Below the pieces are notes generated by a model. It was given only the letters and a program-made list of their open reading frames with translations, did not search any database and was not told where the DNA came from. 64,000 nucleotides of DNA from PCRC01 sp040384665. GTDB taxonomy: Bacteria; Pseudomonadota; Gammaproteobacteria; Burkholderiales; Burkholderiaceae_C. Shown piece by piece: positions 28,407 through 37,187 of the stretch; position 1 is the first letter of the stretch, and every line of letters begins with the position of its first letter. Made by a program: the position numbers and the translations under genes. The stretch is taken from positions 1 to 64,000 of the forward strand of contig JAZKIY010000014.1 of the NCBI GenBank assembly GCA_040384665.1, given 5' to 3'.

Positions 28407-29031
28407 GCGCGAAGGTTTCCTCGGCCGCTGGGCCCGCCGCAAGGCCGACGTCCGGGAGGGCAAACCCCTGGTCGAGCCGGTGGTGGCGGTGCCCGCACCC
28501 GTGGCGCCAGCCCCGGTGGCCGTGGTCGCAGAAACCCCCGTCAGTGACGAACCCGCCGAAGCGGCGCCCAAGCCCGCGCTGCCGACGCTGGACGACGCGC
28601 TGGCGCTGACGCCCAGTTCGGATTTCAAACCCTTCATGGCACAGGGTGTCACGCCAGAGGTCAAGAACGCGGCCATGAAGCAGCTGTTCACCGACCCGCA
28701 CTACAACGTCATGGACGGGCTGGACACCTACATCGACGACTACTCCAAGCCCGACCCGATTCCCGAATCGATGTTGCGCAACATGGTCAGCGCCCAGTTT
28801 CTGAGGCTGTTCGAGGAAGAAGAGAAAGACCCGGATGTCGCCAAGGCAACGGTGCCAGTGCGGGATGATGCTTATGACCTGGCAGCGCAATCCGTGGCAC
28901 AGTCCTATGCACCCACTGACATAGCGACACCCGAGCCCGCCAACGGCACAAGCCAACATGCCAACACTGATTTGCGACTGCAACCAGACGATGCCGCTGC
29001 AGCCCCGCGCACTGGGCGCGGCGCTCAATGA
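28384..29031 (+). CDS. DUF3306 protein of the formate dehydrogenase maturation set
   Basis: The 215-residue protein has an N-terminal EGFLGRWARRKADVREGK motif, a long Pro/Ala/Val-rich stretch (about residues 30-65), and a conserved block LTPSSDFKPFMAQGVTPEVKNAAMKQLFTDPHYNVMDGLDTYIDDYSKPDPIP. The block is the DUF3306 core that co-occurs with DUF3305, polyferredoxin and TorD genes beside formate dehydrogenases. It overlaps DUF3305 by 23 nt upstream and the polyferredoxin gene by 74 nt downstream, so the three are translated from one message. There is no signal peptide. Function is unknown. Confidence 0.82.
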   Translation: MAVAQVDEREGFLGRWARRKADVREGKPLVEPVVAVPAPVAPAPVAVVAETPVSDEPAEAAPKPALPTLDDALALTPSSDFKPFMAQGVTPEVKNAAMKQLFTDPHYNVMDGLDTYIDDYSKPDPIPESMLRNMVSAQFLRLFEEEEKDPDVAKATVPVRDDAYDLAAQSVAQSYAPTDIATPEPANGTSQHANTDLRLQPDDAAAAPRTGRGAQ

Positions 29032-31099
29032 AGAACTGACGCTCCATTCCACCCTGTGCCGCCGCGAGGCCGGCGCATTCCAGAAAGCCATCCAGTCGGG
29101 CGACGACGTGGTGGTGGCCTGCACCCAGGAAAAACATTTGTTTGCCGAACTGGCCGGGATGGCCGAAGGCGGCAACATCTCCCCGTTGAAGTTTGTCAAC
29201 ATCCGCGAGACCGGTGGCTGGGGCCGCGATGCCGCCCAGGCCAATCCCAAGATCGCCGCCCTGCTGGCCGCGGCGCACCTGCCAGACCCCGACCCCGTGG
29301 CCACGGTCACCTACAAAAGCGCCGGCCGTTTGCTGATCGTGGGCCCGCTGGAAGCCGCAGAACAAGCCGCTGCGCTGCTGGCCGATGTGCTGGACGTGAC
29401 GATTTTTTCCACTGGCGGTGCCGGTGCCCAGGCGCGCCAGTTCCCGGTGCTGGCAGGGCAGGCCGAGTCGCTCGGCGGCTGGCTCGGCGCATTCACTTTC
29501 AAATGGTCGCGTAACAACCCGATCAACCTCGACCTGTGCACCCGCTGCAACGCCTGTGTCGCCGCCTGCCCGGAAGGCGCCATCGGCCTCGATTACCAGG
29601 TCGACATGGCCCAATGCCAGTCGCACCGCGCGTGCGTGAAGGCCTGCAATGCCGCCGGGGCGATCGACTTCACCCGTGACCCGGTGTCTGAAACCGAGCA
29701 GTTCGACCTGGTGCTGGACATCGGTGCCGTGCCGCTGATCACCCGCCACGCGCCACCCCAGGGCTACTTCCGTTGGGACGGCCAGTCCATGCCCACGCTG
29801 CTCAAGCTGCGCGACATGGTGGGCGAGTTCGACAAGCCCAAGTTCTTTGACTACAAACAAAAGCTCTGCGCCCACAGCCGCAACACCCAGATTGGCTGCA
29901 ACGCCTGCATCGACGTCTGTTCCGCCGAAGCGGTGAAGAGCGACAAGGGCCGCCAGCAAATTGTGGTCAACCCCAACCTGTGTGTGGGTTGCGGCGCCTG
30001 CACCACCGTCTGCCCCACCGGTGCGCTCACCTACGCTTACCCGCGCGCCAGCCACCAGGGCGTCAAGCTCAAAACGCTGTTGGCCACCTATGGCAAAGCC
30101 GGTGGCCAGTCGGCCACGCTGTTGCTGCACAGCCAGGAGGCTGGGCAAGCGCTGGTGGAGTCATTGGGGCGTGCGGCCCAACTGGCCGGGCCCGTGTCCA
30201 AACGCCCGCTGTTGGGTTTTGGCCGCCAGGCGGGACCCCACACGCTGCAGGGCGTGCCGGCCAACGTCATCCCACTGGCCCTGTGGCACAGTGCCAGCAC
30301 CGGTCTGGACCTGTGGCTCAGCGCCATCGCTTTCGGTGCCAGTCAGGTGGTGGTGCTGTCCACGCCCGACGACGCACCCGCTTACGTGGCGGGCCTGCAG
30401 GCCCAGATGGCGGTGGCCCAAGCCCTGCTCAATGGTCTGGGTTACACCGGCACCCATTTCAAGCTGGTGCAGACCGGCACGGCGGAGGCGCTGGACGCCG
30501 CACTGCAGTCGCTTGCCGGCACCCGCCAGGAGCTGCCCGCTGCTGCCGCGCGCTACGCCGTCACCCCCGAAAAACGCAGCACGCTCGACTTGGCGATTGA
30601 CCACCTGGTGGCGCACGCGCCGCTGAAACCAGACGCCGTGGCGCTGCCCGCTGGCAGGCCTGGCACTGGCGCACCTTTTGGCACCATCGAGGTCAGCAAG
30701 GACCTCTGCACGCTGTGCCTGAGCTGTGTCAGCGTCTGCCCGGCCAGTGCCCTGCAGGACAACGCCAACGCGCCGCAATTGCGCTTCATCGAGAAAAACT
30801 GTGTGCAGTGTGGCCTGTGTGCCACCACCTGCCCGGAAGACGCCATCACGCTGGTGCCACGCCTGCTGATCGGGCCGGCCCGCAAGGAATCGCGCGTGCT
30901 GAACGAGATGCCGCCCTACAGCTGTGTGCGCTGCAACAAGCCGTTCGGCACCCTGAAGGCCATCGAGGGCATGCTGGGCAAGCTCAGCGGCCATGCGATG
31001 TTCCAGGGCGCGGCGCTGGAACGGCTGAAGATGTGCGGCGATTGCCGCGTCATCGACCTGTACTCGGCGCAGAACGAAACCAAGATCACCGACATCTGA
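28958..31099 (+). CDS. Large cytoplasmic polyferredoxin of the formate dehydrogenase cluster
   Basis: The 713-residue iron-sulfur protein has repeated cluster motifs: CTRCNACVAACPEG (near residue 193), CQSHRACVKAC, an IGCNACIDVCSAEA segment, CVGCGACTTVCPTGA, CTLCLSCVSVCPASA, CVQCGLCATTCPEDA, and a final CVRCNKP with CGDCR. The count suggests about six to seven clusters. There is no signal peptide or membrane helix, so it should be cytoplasmic although its presumed client enzyme is periplasmic. Homologues accompany DUF3305/DUF3306/TorD and are thought to help assemble or supply electrons to formate dehydrogenase. An electron link to the neighbouring FdsGBA enzyme is another possibility. The start overlaps DUF3306 by 74 nt. 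Confidence 0.88.
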   Translation: MPTLICDCNQTMPLQPRALGAALNEELTLHSTLCRREAGAFQKAIQSGDDVVVACTQEKHLFAELAGMAEGGNISPLKFVNIRETGGWGRDAAQANPKIAALLAAAHLPDPDPVATVTYKSAGRLLIVGPLEAAEQAAALLADVLDVTIFSTGGAGAQARQFPVLAGQAESLGGWLGAFTFKWSRNNPINLDLCTRCNACVAACPEGAIGLDYQVDMAQCQSHRACVKACNAAGAIDFTRDPVSETEQFDLVLDIGAVPLITRHAPPQGYFRWDGQSMPTLLKLRDMVGEFDKPKFFDYKQKLCAHSRNTQIGCNACIDVCSAEAVKSDKGRQQIVVNPNLCVGCGACTTVCPTGALTYAYPRASHQGVKLKTLLATYGKAGGQSATLLLHSQEAGQALVESLGRAAQLAGPVSKRPLLGFGRQAGPHTLQGVPANVIPLALWHSASTGLDLWLSAIAFGASQVVVLSTPDDAPAYVAGLQAQMAVAQALLNGLGYTGTHFKLVQTGTAEALDAALQSLAGTRQELPAAAARYAVTPEKRSTLDLAIDHLVAHAPLKPDAVALPAGRPGTGAPFGTIEVSKDLCTLCLSCVSVCPASALQDNANAPQLRFIEKNCVQCGLCATTCPEDAITLVPRLLIGPARKESRVLNEMPPYSCVRCNKPFGTLKAIEGMLGKLSGHAMFQGAALERLKMCGDCRVIDLYSAQNETKITDI

Positions 31100-31102
31100 C
31101 CC

Positions 31103-31720
31103 ATGACCCCCTCTTCAGCCACTTCCTCGGCGCTCGACGAAGAAACCGCGCGTGCCGAGCTGTACGGCCTGCTGGCCGCGTTGTACTACGCCCCGCCAGC
31201 TGCGCCCTTGCTGGCGCAGTTGCGGGTCGCGGTCACCGACGCGCCCGCGCCCGGCGGGTTTCTGGAAGAGCCCTGGCGTGCGCTCGTGTCGGTGGCCCGG
31301 CAGCTGGACGATGCGGCCATCCACCAGGAACACCATGCGCTGTTTGGTGGTGTGGGCAAGCCCGAGGTCTACCTGTACGGCTCGCACTACCTGGCCGGCT
31401 TTCTCAACGAGAAGCCCCTGGCCGCATTGCGTGGCGACCTGGCCGAACTGGGGCTGGCGCGGGATGAGGCCATGTCCGAAACCGAGGACCACATCGCCTG
31501 CCTGTGCGAGGTGATGCGTTACCTGATTGCCGGCGACGACGTGGCCGTTGCCAACCTGACCCAGCAGAAGCGCTTTTTCGGTCACCACCTGCAGCCCTGG
31601 GCGATGGCCATGTGTGACGCCATTCAGCAACACCCGCGTGCGGTTTTTTACGCGGCCATGGCCGAGTTGACACGGGCCTTCATCAGCGTGGAGTTGCAGG
31701 GTTTTGACATGCTCACGTGA
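31103..31720 (+). CDS. TorD/DmsD-family chaperone for formate dehydrogenase
   Basis: The 205-residue all-helical protein has the TorD-family pattern: RAELYGLLAALYYAPPAAPLLAQLR at the N-terminus, then EEHHALFGG-like IHQEHHALFGGVGKPEVYLYGSHYLAGFLNEKPLAALR, and EDHIACLCEVMRYLIAGDD. The family binds Tat signal peptides and apo-molybdoenzymes and guards cofactor loading before export. Here the likely clients are the FdhA and FdhX-like Tat proteins encoded next. It starts 3 nt after the polyferredoxin stop. A 182-nt non-coding leader separates it from the structural genes. Confidence 0.88.
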   Translation: MTPSSATSSALDEETARAELYGLLAALYYAPPAAPLLAQLRVAVTDAPAPGGFLEEPWRALVSVARQLDDAAIHQEHHALFGGVGKPEVYLYGSHYLAGFLNEKPLAALRGDLAELGLARDEAMSETEDHIACLCEVMRYLIAGDDVAVANLTQQKRFFGHHLQPWAMAMCDAIQQHPRAVFYAAMAELTRAFISVELQGFDMLT

Positions 31721-31749
31721 GCCACATGCGTGTGGTCTGGCGTGAAAAC

Positions 31750-31846
31750 AGCCCTCATGTGAAATTAATTCATGCAGGGCTGCAATTTATAAAACCCGAC
31801 CAATTTGGTTGCACGTAATCCCCACTTGTATGTCCTGGGTCGGGTT
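31750..31846. other. Non-coding leader with two inverted repeats upstream of the periplasmic fdh genes
   Basis: The 182 nt between the TorD gene and the FdhX-like gene hold no coding sequence. They are notably AT-richer than the neighbours. Two dyads are visible: AGCCCT (31750-31755) with AGGGCT (31776-31781), with CATG at both inner edges, and AACCCGACC (31793-31801) with GGTCGGGTT (31838-31846), a 9/9 match. The first could end the upstream transcript, and the region probably also holds the promoter for the structural genes. No FNR or ModE site is recognisable. Confidence 0.45.
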
Positions 31847-31902
31847 GCTAGAGTCCATTATGAAATTCACTTCCTATGTAGAAGTTGCAATGGAGACCCC
31901 AC

Positions 31903-32109
31903 ATGAAAAAGCCTGAAAACGCCTTGTCGCGCCGTGTCCTGTTCGCAGGTGCCGGTACGGCGGGTGTGCTCGCCGCTGTTGCCAGCGTCTTGCCTTCCAC
32001 ACCCAAAGCGGTTGAGCCGGTGGCGGTGCCCAAGGCGGCACCCATCCGGGGCGGGGGCTACTCGGTTTCCGAGCACGTTCAGCACTACTACAAGACCACG
32101 CGCATCTGA
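31903..32109 (+). CDS. FdhX-like small Tat-signal protein
   Basis: The 68-residue protein starts MKKPENALSRRVLFAGAGTAGVLAAVASVLP. It has a twin-arginine motif (SRRVLF) and a hydrophobic stretch, then a short conserved tail ending GGGYSVSEHVQHYYKTTRI. Small Tat proteins of this layout (FdhX) precede the catalytic subunit in Shewanella and related periplasmic formate dehydrogenase operons. Their role is thought to be in assembly or export. ATG 31903 is preferred because a GGAG ribosome binding site (31892-31895) precedes it. An upstream in-frame start at 31885 overlaps that site. The stop lies 72 nt before the FdhA start. Confidence 0.85.
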   Translation: MKKPENALSRRVLFAGAGTAGVLAAVASVLPSTPKAVEPVAVPKAAPIRGGGYSVSEHVQHYYKTTRI

Positions 32110-32181
32110 ACCATTGCGGGCGTTGGCCTGCCTTCTGTCCCCAGGTTTTTGTACCCAACGCCTCACCCACTGGAGGTTTCC

Positions 32182-35148
32182 ATGTTGTTGACCAAAAGAA
32201 CAGCCGGCGCGCGCACCGACGCGGCTTCCCGCCTTCCCTTTGTTGGCAGTTTGAAGCGTGGCCTGTCGCAGGCCTTGCCCACCATGGACCGCCGCGGCTT
32301 TTTGCGGCGCTCGGGGCTGGGGGTCGGTGTTGGCATTGCCGCGTCGCAGCTCACGCTGGTCAAAAAATCGGCGGCTGCGGCTCCTGGCTCGCCAGGGGTG
32401 GGCACCGGGAAAATCGAGGTCAAACGCACCGTCTGCACCCACTGCTCGGTGGGTTGCGCGGTGGACGCGGTGGTCGAGAACGGTGTCTGGGTGCGCCAGG
32501 AACCGGTGTTCGACTCCCCCATCAACCTCGGGGCGCATTGCGCCAAGGGCGCGTCGGTGCGCGAGCACGGCCACGGCGAGTTCCGCTTGCGCTACCCGAT
32601 GAAACTGGTGAACGGCAAGTACGAGCGCATCAGCTGGGACGTGGCCTACCAGGAAATCACCGACCGCATGCTGGCCCTGCGCAAGGAAAGCGGGCCTGAT
32701 TCGGTGTACGTGGTGGGTTCGTCCAAACACAACAACGAGCAGGCCTACCTGCTGCGCAAGTGGATGAGCTTCTGGGGCAGCAACAACTGCGACCACCAGG
32801 CCCGCATTTGCCACTCCACCACGGTGGCCGGTGTGGCGAACACCTGGGGCTATGGTGCGATGACCAATTCGTACAACGACATGCAGAACAGCAAGTGCGC
32901 GATGTACATCGGCTCGAATGCCGCTGAAGCGCACCCGGTGAGCCTGCTGCACATGCTGCACGCCAAGGAAACCGGCTGCAAGATGATCGTGGTCGACCCG
33001 CGCTTCACCCGCACCGCCGCCAAGGCCGACGAGTATGTCCGCATCCGTTCCGGCTCCGACATCGCCTTCCTGTACGGCATGTTGCACCACATCTTCAAGA
33101 ACGGCTGGGAAGACAAGAAGTACATCAACGACCGTGTCTATGGCATGGAGAAGATCAAGGAAGAAGTCCTCACCAAGTGGACCCCGGACAAGGTCGAAGA
33201 GGTCTGCGGTGTGCCCGAAGCCGTGGTCTACAAGACCGCAGAAGCGATGGCCAAGAACCGGCCCTCCACCATCGTCTGGTGCATGGGCCAGACGCAGCAC
33301 ACCACCGGCAACGCCATCGTGCGGGCCTCTTGCATCTTGCAGCTGGCCTTGGGCAACGTGGGCGTGTCGGGCGGCGGCACCAACATTTTCCGTGGCCACG
33401 ACAACGTGCAGGGCGCGACCGACGTCGGCCCCAACCCCGACTCGCTGCCCGGCTACTACGGTCTGGCCGAGGGGTCGTTCAAGCACTTTGCCAAGGTCTG
33501 GGGGGTTGAGTTCGACTGGATCAAGGGCCGTTACCCGGCCGGCATGATGGGCAAGCCTGGCCTGACAGTGTCACGCTGGATCGACGGTGTGCTGGAGAAG
33601 AACGAGGCCATTGACCAGGACTCCAACATCCGTGCGATGTTCTTCTGGGGCCATTCGCCCAACTCCCAGACCCGCGGTCTGGAAATGAAGCGCGCCATGG
33701 ACAAGCTGGACATGCTGGTGGTGGTGGACCCTTACCCATCGGCCACCGCCGCCATGGCCGCGATGCCCGGCAAGCCGGAAGACCTGAACCCCAAGCGTGC
33801 GGTGTATTTGCTGCCGGCTGCCACGCAGTTCGAGACCAGTGGCTCCTGCACCGCGTCCAACCGCTCGCTGCAGTGGCGCGAGAAGGTCATTGAGCCGCTG
33901 TGGGAGAGCCGCACCGACCACATGATCATGCACCAGCTGGCCGAGAAGCTCGGCTTTGCCAAGGAGCTGTCCAAGAACTACAAGATGCAGAAGGTCAAGG
34001 GCATGGACGAGCCCATGCCCGAAGACATCCTGCGCGAGATCAACCGGTCGGTCTGGACCATTGGCTACACCGGCCAGAGCCCGGAGCGCCTGAAGGCGCA
34101 CATGCGCAACATGAATTTGTTCGACGTCAAGACGCTGAAGGCCAAAGGCGGCAAGGACAAGGAAACCGGCTACGACTTCACCGGCGATTACTTCGGCCTG
34201 CCGTGGCCCTGCTACGGCACGCCCGAACTGAAACACCCGGGCTCGGCCAACCTGTACGACACCACCAAGCATGTGATGGACGGCGGCGGCAACTTCCGCG
34301 CGAACTTTGGCGTGGAGCGCGAAGGCGTCAGCCTGCTGGCCGAAGACGGCTCGCATTCGGTCGGTGCCGACATCACCACCGGCTACCCCGAGTTCGACCA
34401 CGTGCTGCTGAAAAAGCTCGGCTGGTGGGATGAGTTGACCGACGCTGAAAAAACAGCGGCCGAAGGCAAGAACTGGAAGACCGACCCGTCGGGCGGCATC
34501 ATCCGCGTGACGATGAAGAACCACGGTTGCCACCCCTTCGGCAACGCCAAGGCGCGCGCCATCGTCTGGAACTTCCCCGACGCCATTCCGGTGCACCGCG
34601 AGCCGCTGTACGGCACCCGCCCGGACCTGATGGCCAAGTACCCGACACACGACGACCGCAAGACCGCATGGCGCCTGCCCATCCTGTTCAAGTCGGTGCA
34701 GCAGAAGAACATCGCCGACAAGGCGCACGAAAAATTCCCGCTGATCATGACCTCGGGCCGTCTGGTGGAGTACGAGGGTGGTGGCGAGGAAACCCGTTCC
34801 AACCCGTGGCTGGCCGAACTGCAGCAGGACATGTTCATCGAGCTGAACCCGAAAGCCGCGGCCGACCGTGGCATCCGCAACGGCGAGCAGGTCTGGGTCA
34901 GCACACCCACTGGCGCCAAGATCAAGGTCATGGCCCTGGTCACCGAGCGCGTCGGGCCAGACACGGTGTTCATGCCATTCCACTTCTCTGGCCGTTGGCA
35001 GGGTGAAGACATGCTGCCCTACTACCCGGCAGGCGCGGCCCCGGTGGTGCGCGGCGAGGCCATCAACACCTCAACCACCTACGGTTACGACATCGTGACC
35101 ATGATGCAAGAGACCAAGACGACGATTTGTAACGTCGCCAAAGCATAA
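32182..35148 (+). CDS. fdhA: Periplasmic formate dehydrogenase catalytic subunit FdhA
   Basis: The 988-residue molybdo- or tungstoenzyme oxidises formate in the periplasm and passes electrons to FdhB. It has a Tat signal (MDRRGFLRRSG) preceded by an unusually long n-region of about 35 residues. A [4Fe-4S] motif follows (CTHCSVGC...GAHCAKG). The metal ligand is Cys210 with His211 (QARICHSTTV), so it is not a selenoprotein. Conserved cofactor segments include NNEQAYLLRKW, GQTQHTTGNAIVRASC and NIFRGHDNVQGATDVG. ATG 32182 follows a GGAGG site (32172-32176); an in-frame TTG at 32149 is less likely. The polypeptide is continuous and FdnG-like in length. Confidence 0.96.
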   Translation: MLLTKRTAGARTDAASRLPFVGSLKRGLSQALPTMDRRGFLRRSGLGVGVGIAASQLTLVKKSAAAAPGSPGVGTGKIEVKRTVCTHCSVGCAVDAVVENGVWVRQEPVFDSPINLGAHCAKGASVREHGHGEFRLRYPMKLVNGKYERISWDVAYQEITDRMLALRKESGPDSVYVVGSSKHNNEQAYLLRKWMSFWGSNNCDHQARICHSTTVAGVANTWGYGAMTNSYNDMQNSKCAMYIGSNAAEAHPVSLLHMLHAKETGCKMIVVDPRFTRTAAKADEYVRIRSGSDIAFLYGMLHHIFKNGWEDKKYINDRVYGMEKIKEEVLTKWTPDKVEEVCGVPEAVVYKTAEAMAKNRPSTIVWCMGQTQHTTGNAIVRASCILQLALGNVGVSGGGTNIFRGHDNVQGATDVGPNPDSLPGYYGLAEGSFKHFAKVWGVEFDWIKGRYPAGMMGKPGLTVSRWIDGVLEKNEAIDQDSNIRAMFFWGHSPNSQTRGLEMKRAMDKLDMLVVVDPYPSATAAMAAMPGKPEDLNPKRAVYLLPAATQFETSGSCTASNRSLQWREKVIEPLWESRTDHMIMHQLAEKLGFAKELSKNYKMQKVKGMDEPMPEDILREINRSVWTIGYTGQSPERLKAHMRNMNLFDVKTLKAKGGKDKETGYDFTGDYFGLPWPCYGTPELKHPGSANLYDTTKHVMDGGGNFRANFGVEREGVSLLAEDGSHSVGADITTGYPEFDHVLLKKLGWWDELTDAEKTAAEGKNWKTDPSGGIIRVTMKNHGCHPFGNAKARAIVWNFPDAIPVHREPLYGTRPDLMAKYPTHDDRKTAWRLPILFKSVQQKNIADKAHEKFPLIMTSGRLVEYEGGGEETRSNPWLAELQQDMFIELNPKAAADRGIRNGEQVWVSTPTGAKIKVMALVTERVGPDTVFMPFHFSGRWQGEDMLPYYPAGAAPVVRGEAINTSTTYGYDIVTMMQETKTTICNVAKA

Positions 35149-35158
35149 GGAAACTGCC

Positions 35159-35785
35159 ATGGCACGAATGAAATTTGTCTGCGACGCCGAGCGTTGCATT
35201 GAGTGCAACGGTTGCGTCACTGCCTGTAAGCAGGAACACGAAGTTCCTTGGGGCGTGAACCGCCGCCGTGTGGTGACACTGAACGACGGTGTGCCCGGTG
35301 AAAAATCCATCTCGGTGGCCTGCATGCACTGCAGCGACGCACCCTGCATGGCCGTTTGCCCGGTCAACTGCTTCTACCGCACCGAAGAGGGCGTGGTGCT
35401 GCACGACAAGGACGTCTGCATTGGCTGCGGCTACTGCTCTTACGCCTGCCCGTTTGGCGCGCCCCAGTTCCCTGCGCAGGGCACCTTCGGTGTGCGCGGC
35501 AAGATGGACAAGTGCACCTTCTGTGCCGGCGGTCCCGAAACCCACGGCAGCCAGGCCGAATTCGAGAAGTACGGGCGCAACCGCCTGGCCGAAGGCAAAC
35601 TGCCCGCTTGTGCCGAAATGTGCTCCACCAAAGCGCTGCTGGCCGGTGACGGTGACGTGGTGGCCGACATCTTCCGCAACCGCGTGCTGACACGCGGCAA
35701 AGGCGCGGAAGTGTGGGGCTGGGGCACGGCCTATGGCACCAAGCAGGGTGGCCAGGCGCCGGCCCCTGCGGGAGCCAAATCATGA
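35159..35785 (+). CDS. fdhB: Formate dehydrogenase iron-sulfur subunit FdhB
   Basis: The 208-residue subunit carries four [4Fe-4S] clusters, with motifs CIECNGCVTACKQEHEVP, CMHCSDAPCMAVCPVNCF, CIGCGYCSYACPFGAPQFP and CTFCAGG followed by a later CAEMC. It links FdhA to the cytochrome b subunit. Unlike E. coli FdnH it has no C-terminal membrane helix, as in the shorter FdhB of Wolinella and Shewanella. It has no signal peptide and is presumably carried out by the FdhA Tat signal. It lies 10 nt after fdhA, with an AAGGAAACTGCC site. Its stop overlaps the next start (ATGA). Confidence 0.95.
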   Translation: MARMKFVCDAERCIECNGCVTACKQEHEVPWGVNRRRVVTLNDGVPGEKSISVACMHCSDAPCMAVCPVNCFYRTEEGVVLHDKDVCIGCGYCSYACPFGAPQFPAQGTFGVRGKMDKCTFCAGGPETHGSQAEFEKYGRNRLAEGKLPACAEMCSTKALLAGDGDVVADIFRNRVLTRGKGAEVWGWGTAYGTKQGGQAPAPAGAKS

Positions 35786-36012
35786 AGCGGCTCGTGGCGA
35801 CCGCGTTGGTCAGCGCGCTGGTGCTGGCGGTGTCGGCCTGCGGTGAGAAGCCGCAGACACAAGGCGCCAGCAAGACCGATGCAAACCCCTACGTGGGCAC
35901 CGGTTCAAATTTTGCGTCGCCAGGCTGGAAGCAGGGCGACAAGGCCAGCTGGGAGCAGCACATGCGCGCGCGCACCCAGAACACGCAAAACGAGTACACC
36001 CGCACCAACTGA
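35782..36012 (+). CDS. Small lipoprotein of the periplasmic formate dehydrogenase operon, function unknown
   Basis: The 76-residue precursor starts MKRLVATALVSALVLAVSACGEKPQ, a clear lipoprotein signal with lipobox VSAC (Cys20). The mature part is only about 57 residues, polar, with NPYVGTGSNFASPGWKQGDKASWEQHMRARTQNTQNEY. It overlaps the fdhB stop by 4 nt and is followed 12 nt later by the cytochrome b subunit gene, so it is almost certainly made with them. I do not recognise a named family. It may anchor or stabilise the enzyme at the membrane; this is inference from position only. Confidence 0.75.
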   Translation: MKRLVATALVSALVLAVSACGEKPQTQGASKTDANPYVGTGSNFASPGWKQGDKASWEQHMRARTQNTQNEYTRTN

Positions 36013-36024
36013 CAAGGAGATTCC

Positions 36025-37176
36025 ATGCTTCGCTCCTTTTGGGTCAGCCTCGTTCTGGCAGCCGGTGCATCGGGCATGGTGTGGGCGCAGGCGCCTGCGG
36101 CAGCCCCCGCCACCGGTGGCATCCAGAGCGCCAACATCTTCGATATCAAGCCCGACGCGAACACCGACCCCAACTACCCCAAGCAGACCAACGCCGAACG
36201 CGGCGAGGTCCAGCCAGGCAACAACGCGCCGATGTGGCGCCAGGTCGGTGCGGGTGAAACGTCCAGCGCCTACAGCAGCCTGCCCACGCGCCAGGCACCG
36301 GAGGCGGCGGTGCTGGTCCAGCCGTTTGTGCAGTACCCCGGCTCGCGCCTGACCAACGGTGGCGAGGCCTGGCGGCAGGTGCGCAACCAATGGATCATTC
36401 CTTATGGCGGCGCTGTGATCTTCATCATCACCCTGGCTTTGGCGCTGTTCTACTTCACCAAGGGCACGATCAAACTGCACGGTGCGGAGTCGGGCAAGGT
36501 GATCGAGCGTTTCACCTACGTGGAACGTGCCGCGCACTGGAGCAACGCGATCGCGTTCTGCACGCTGGCCATCTCTGGTCTGGTGATGGCGTTCGGCAAG
36601 TTCATTCTGTTGCCGGTCATGGGCAGCACGCTGTTCGGATGGTTGACCTATGCGCTGAAGAACGTGCACAACTTCATGGGCCCGCTGTTCGCGGTGTCGC
36701 TGGTGGTGGTGTTCTGCGTTTTCCTGCGCGACAACTGGCCACGCAAGGAAGACTTCACCTGGATCTTCAAGGCCGGTGGCCTGTTTTCTTCGGGCGAGGT
36801 GCCTTCGCACCGCTTCAACGCGGGTGAGAAGGTGGTCTTCTGGGGCGGCGTGTTTGCTTTGGGCCTGGTGGTCGTTGCGTCGGGCCTGGTGCTGAACCAG
36901 TTGGTGCCCGGCATCGACTACCTGCGCAGCAACATGCAGGTGGCCAACATGTTCCATGGCGTGGCGGCGATGCTGATGATGGCCATGTTCATCGGCCACA
37001 TCTACATGGGCACGGTGGGCATGCAGGGCGCCTACAAGGCCATGAAAACAGGCTATGTGGACGAGACCTGGGCCAAAGAGCACCACGAGCTGTGGTACGA
37101 CGACATCAAGGCCGGCAAGATCCCTGCCCAGCGTACCCCAGCCACCACGGCCCCCGCCAAACCCGCGCAGGTATGA
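36025..37176 (+). CDS. fdhC: Formate dehydrogenase cytochrome b subunit FdhC (gamma), with N-terminal periplasmic extension
   Basis: The 383-residue membrane subunit gives electrons to quinone. It is longer than FdnI (about 217 residues). Residues 1-22 are a signal peptide (MLRSFWVSLVLAAGASGMVWA) and 23-125 are a periplasmic extension. The di-haem cytochrome b core follows with four or five helices: IIPYGGAVIFIITLALALFYF, FTYVERAAHWSNAIAFCTLAISGLVM, NVHNFMGPLFAVSLVVVFCVFL, VVFWGGVFALGLVVVASGLVL and MFHGVAAMLMMAMFIGHIYMGTVG. Candidate haem His residues sit in ERAAHW, VHNF, FHGV and GHIY. An AAGGAG site precedes the ATG. The C-terminus is short and Pro/Ala-rich. Confidence 0.92.
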   Translation: MLRSFWVSLVLAAGASGMVWAQAPAAAPATGGIQSANIFDIKPDANTDPNYPKQTNAERGEVQPGNNAPMWRQVGAGETSSAYSSLPTRQAPEAAVLVQPFVQYPGSRLTNGGEAWRQVRNQWIIPYGGAVIFIITLALALFYFTKGTIKLHGAESGKVIERFTYVERAAHWSNAIAFCTLAISGLVMAFGKFILLPVMGSTLFGWLTYALKNVHNFMGPLFAVSLVVVFCVFLRDNWPRKEDFTWIFKAGGLFSSGEVPSHRFNAGEKVVFWGGVFALGLVVVASGLVLNQLVPGIDYLRSNMQVANMFHGVAAMLMMAMFIGHIYMGTVGMQGAYKAMKTGYVDETWAKEHHELWYDDIKAGKIPAQRTPATTAPAKPAQV

Positions 37177-37187
37177 AGGAATCCGGA

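Noticed and set aside
26104..32811. Selenocysteine in either formate dehydrogenase
   Set aside because: Both metal-ligand codons are TGC (Cys387 of FdsA and Cys210 of FdhA). No in-frame TGA is needed to read either gene.
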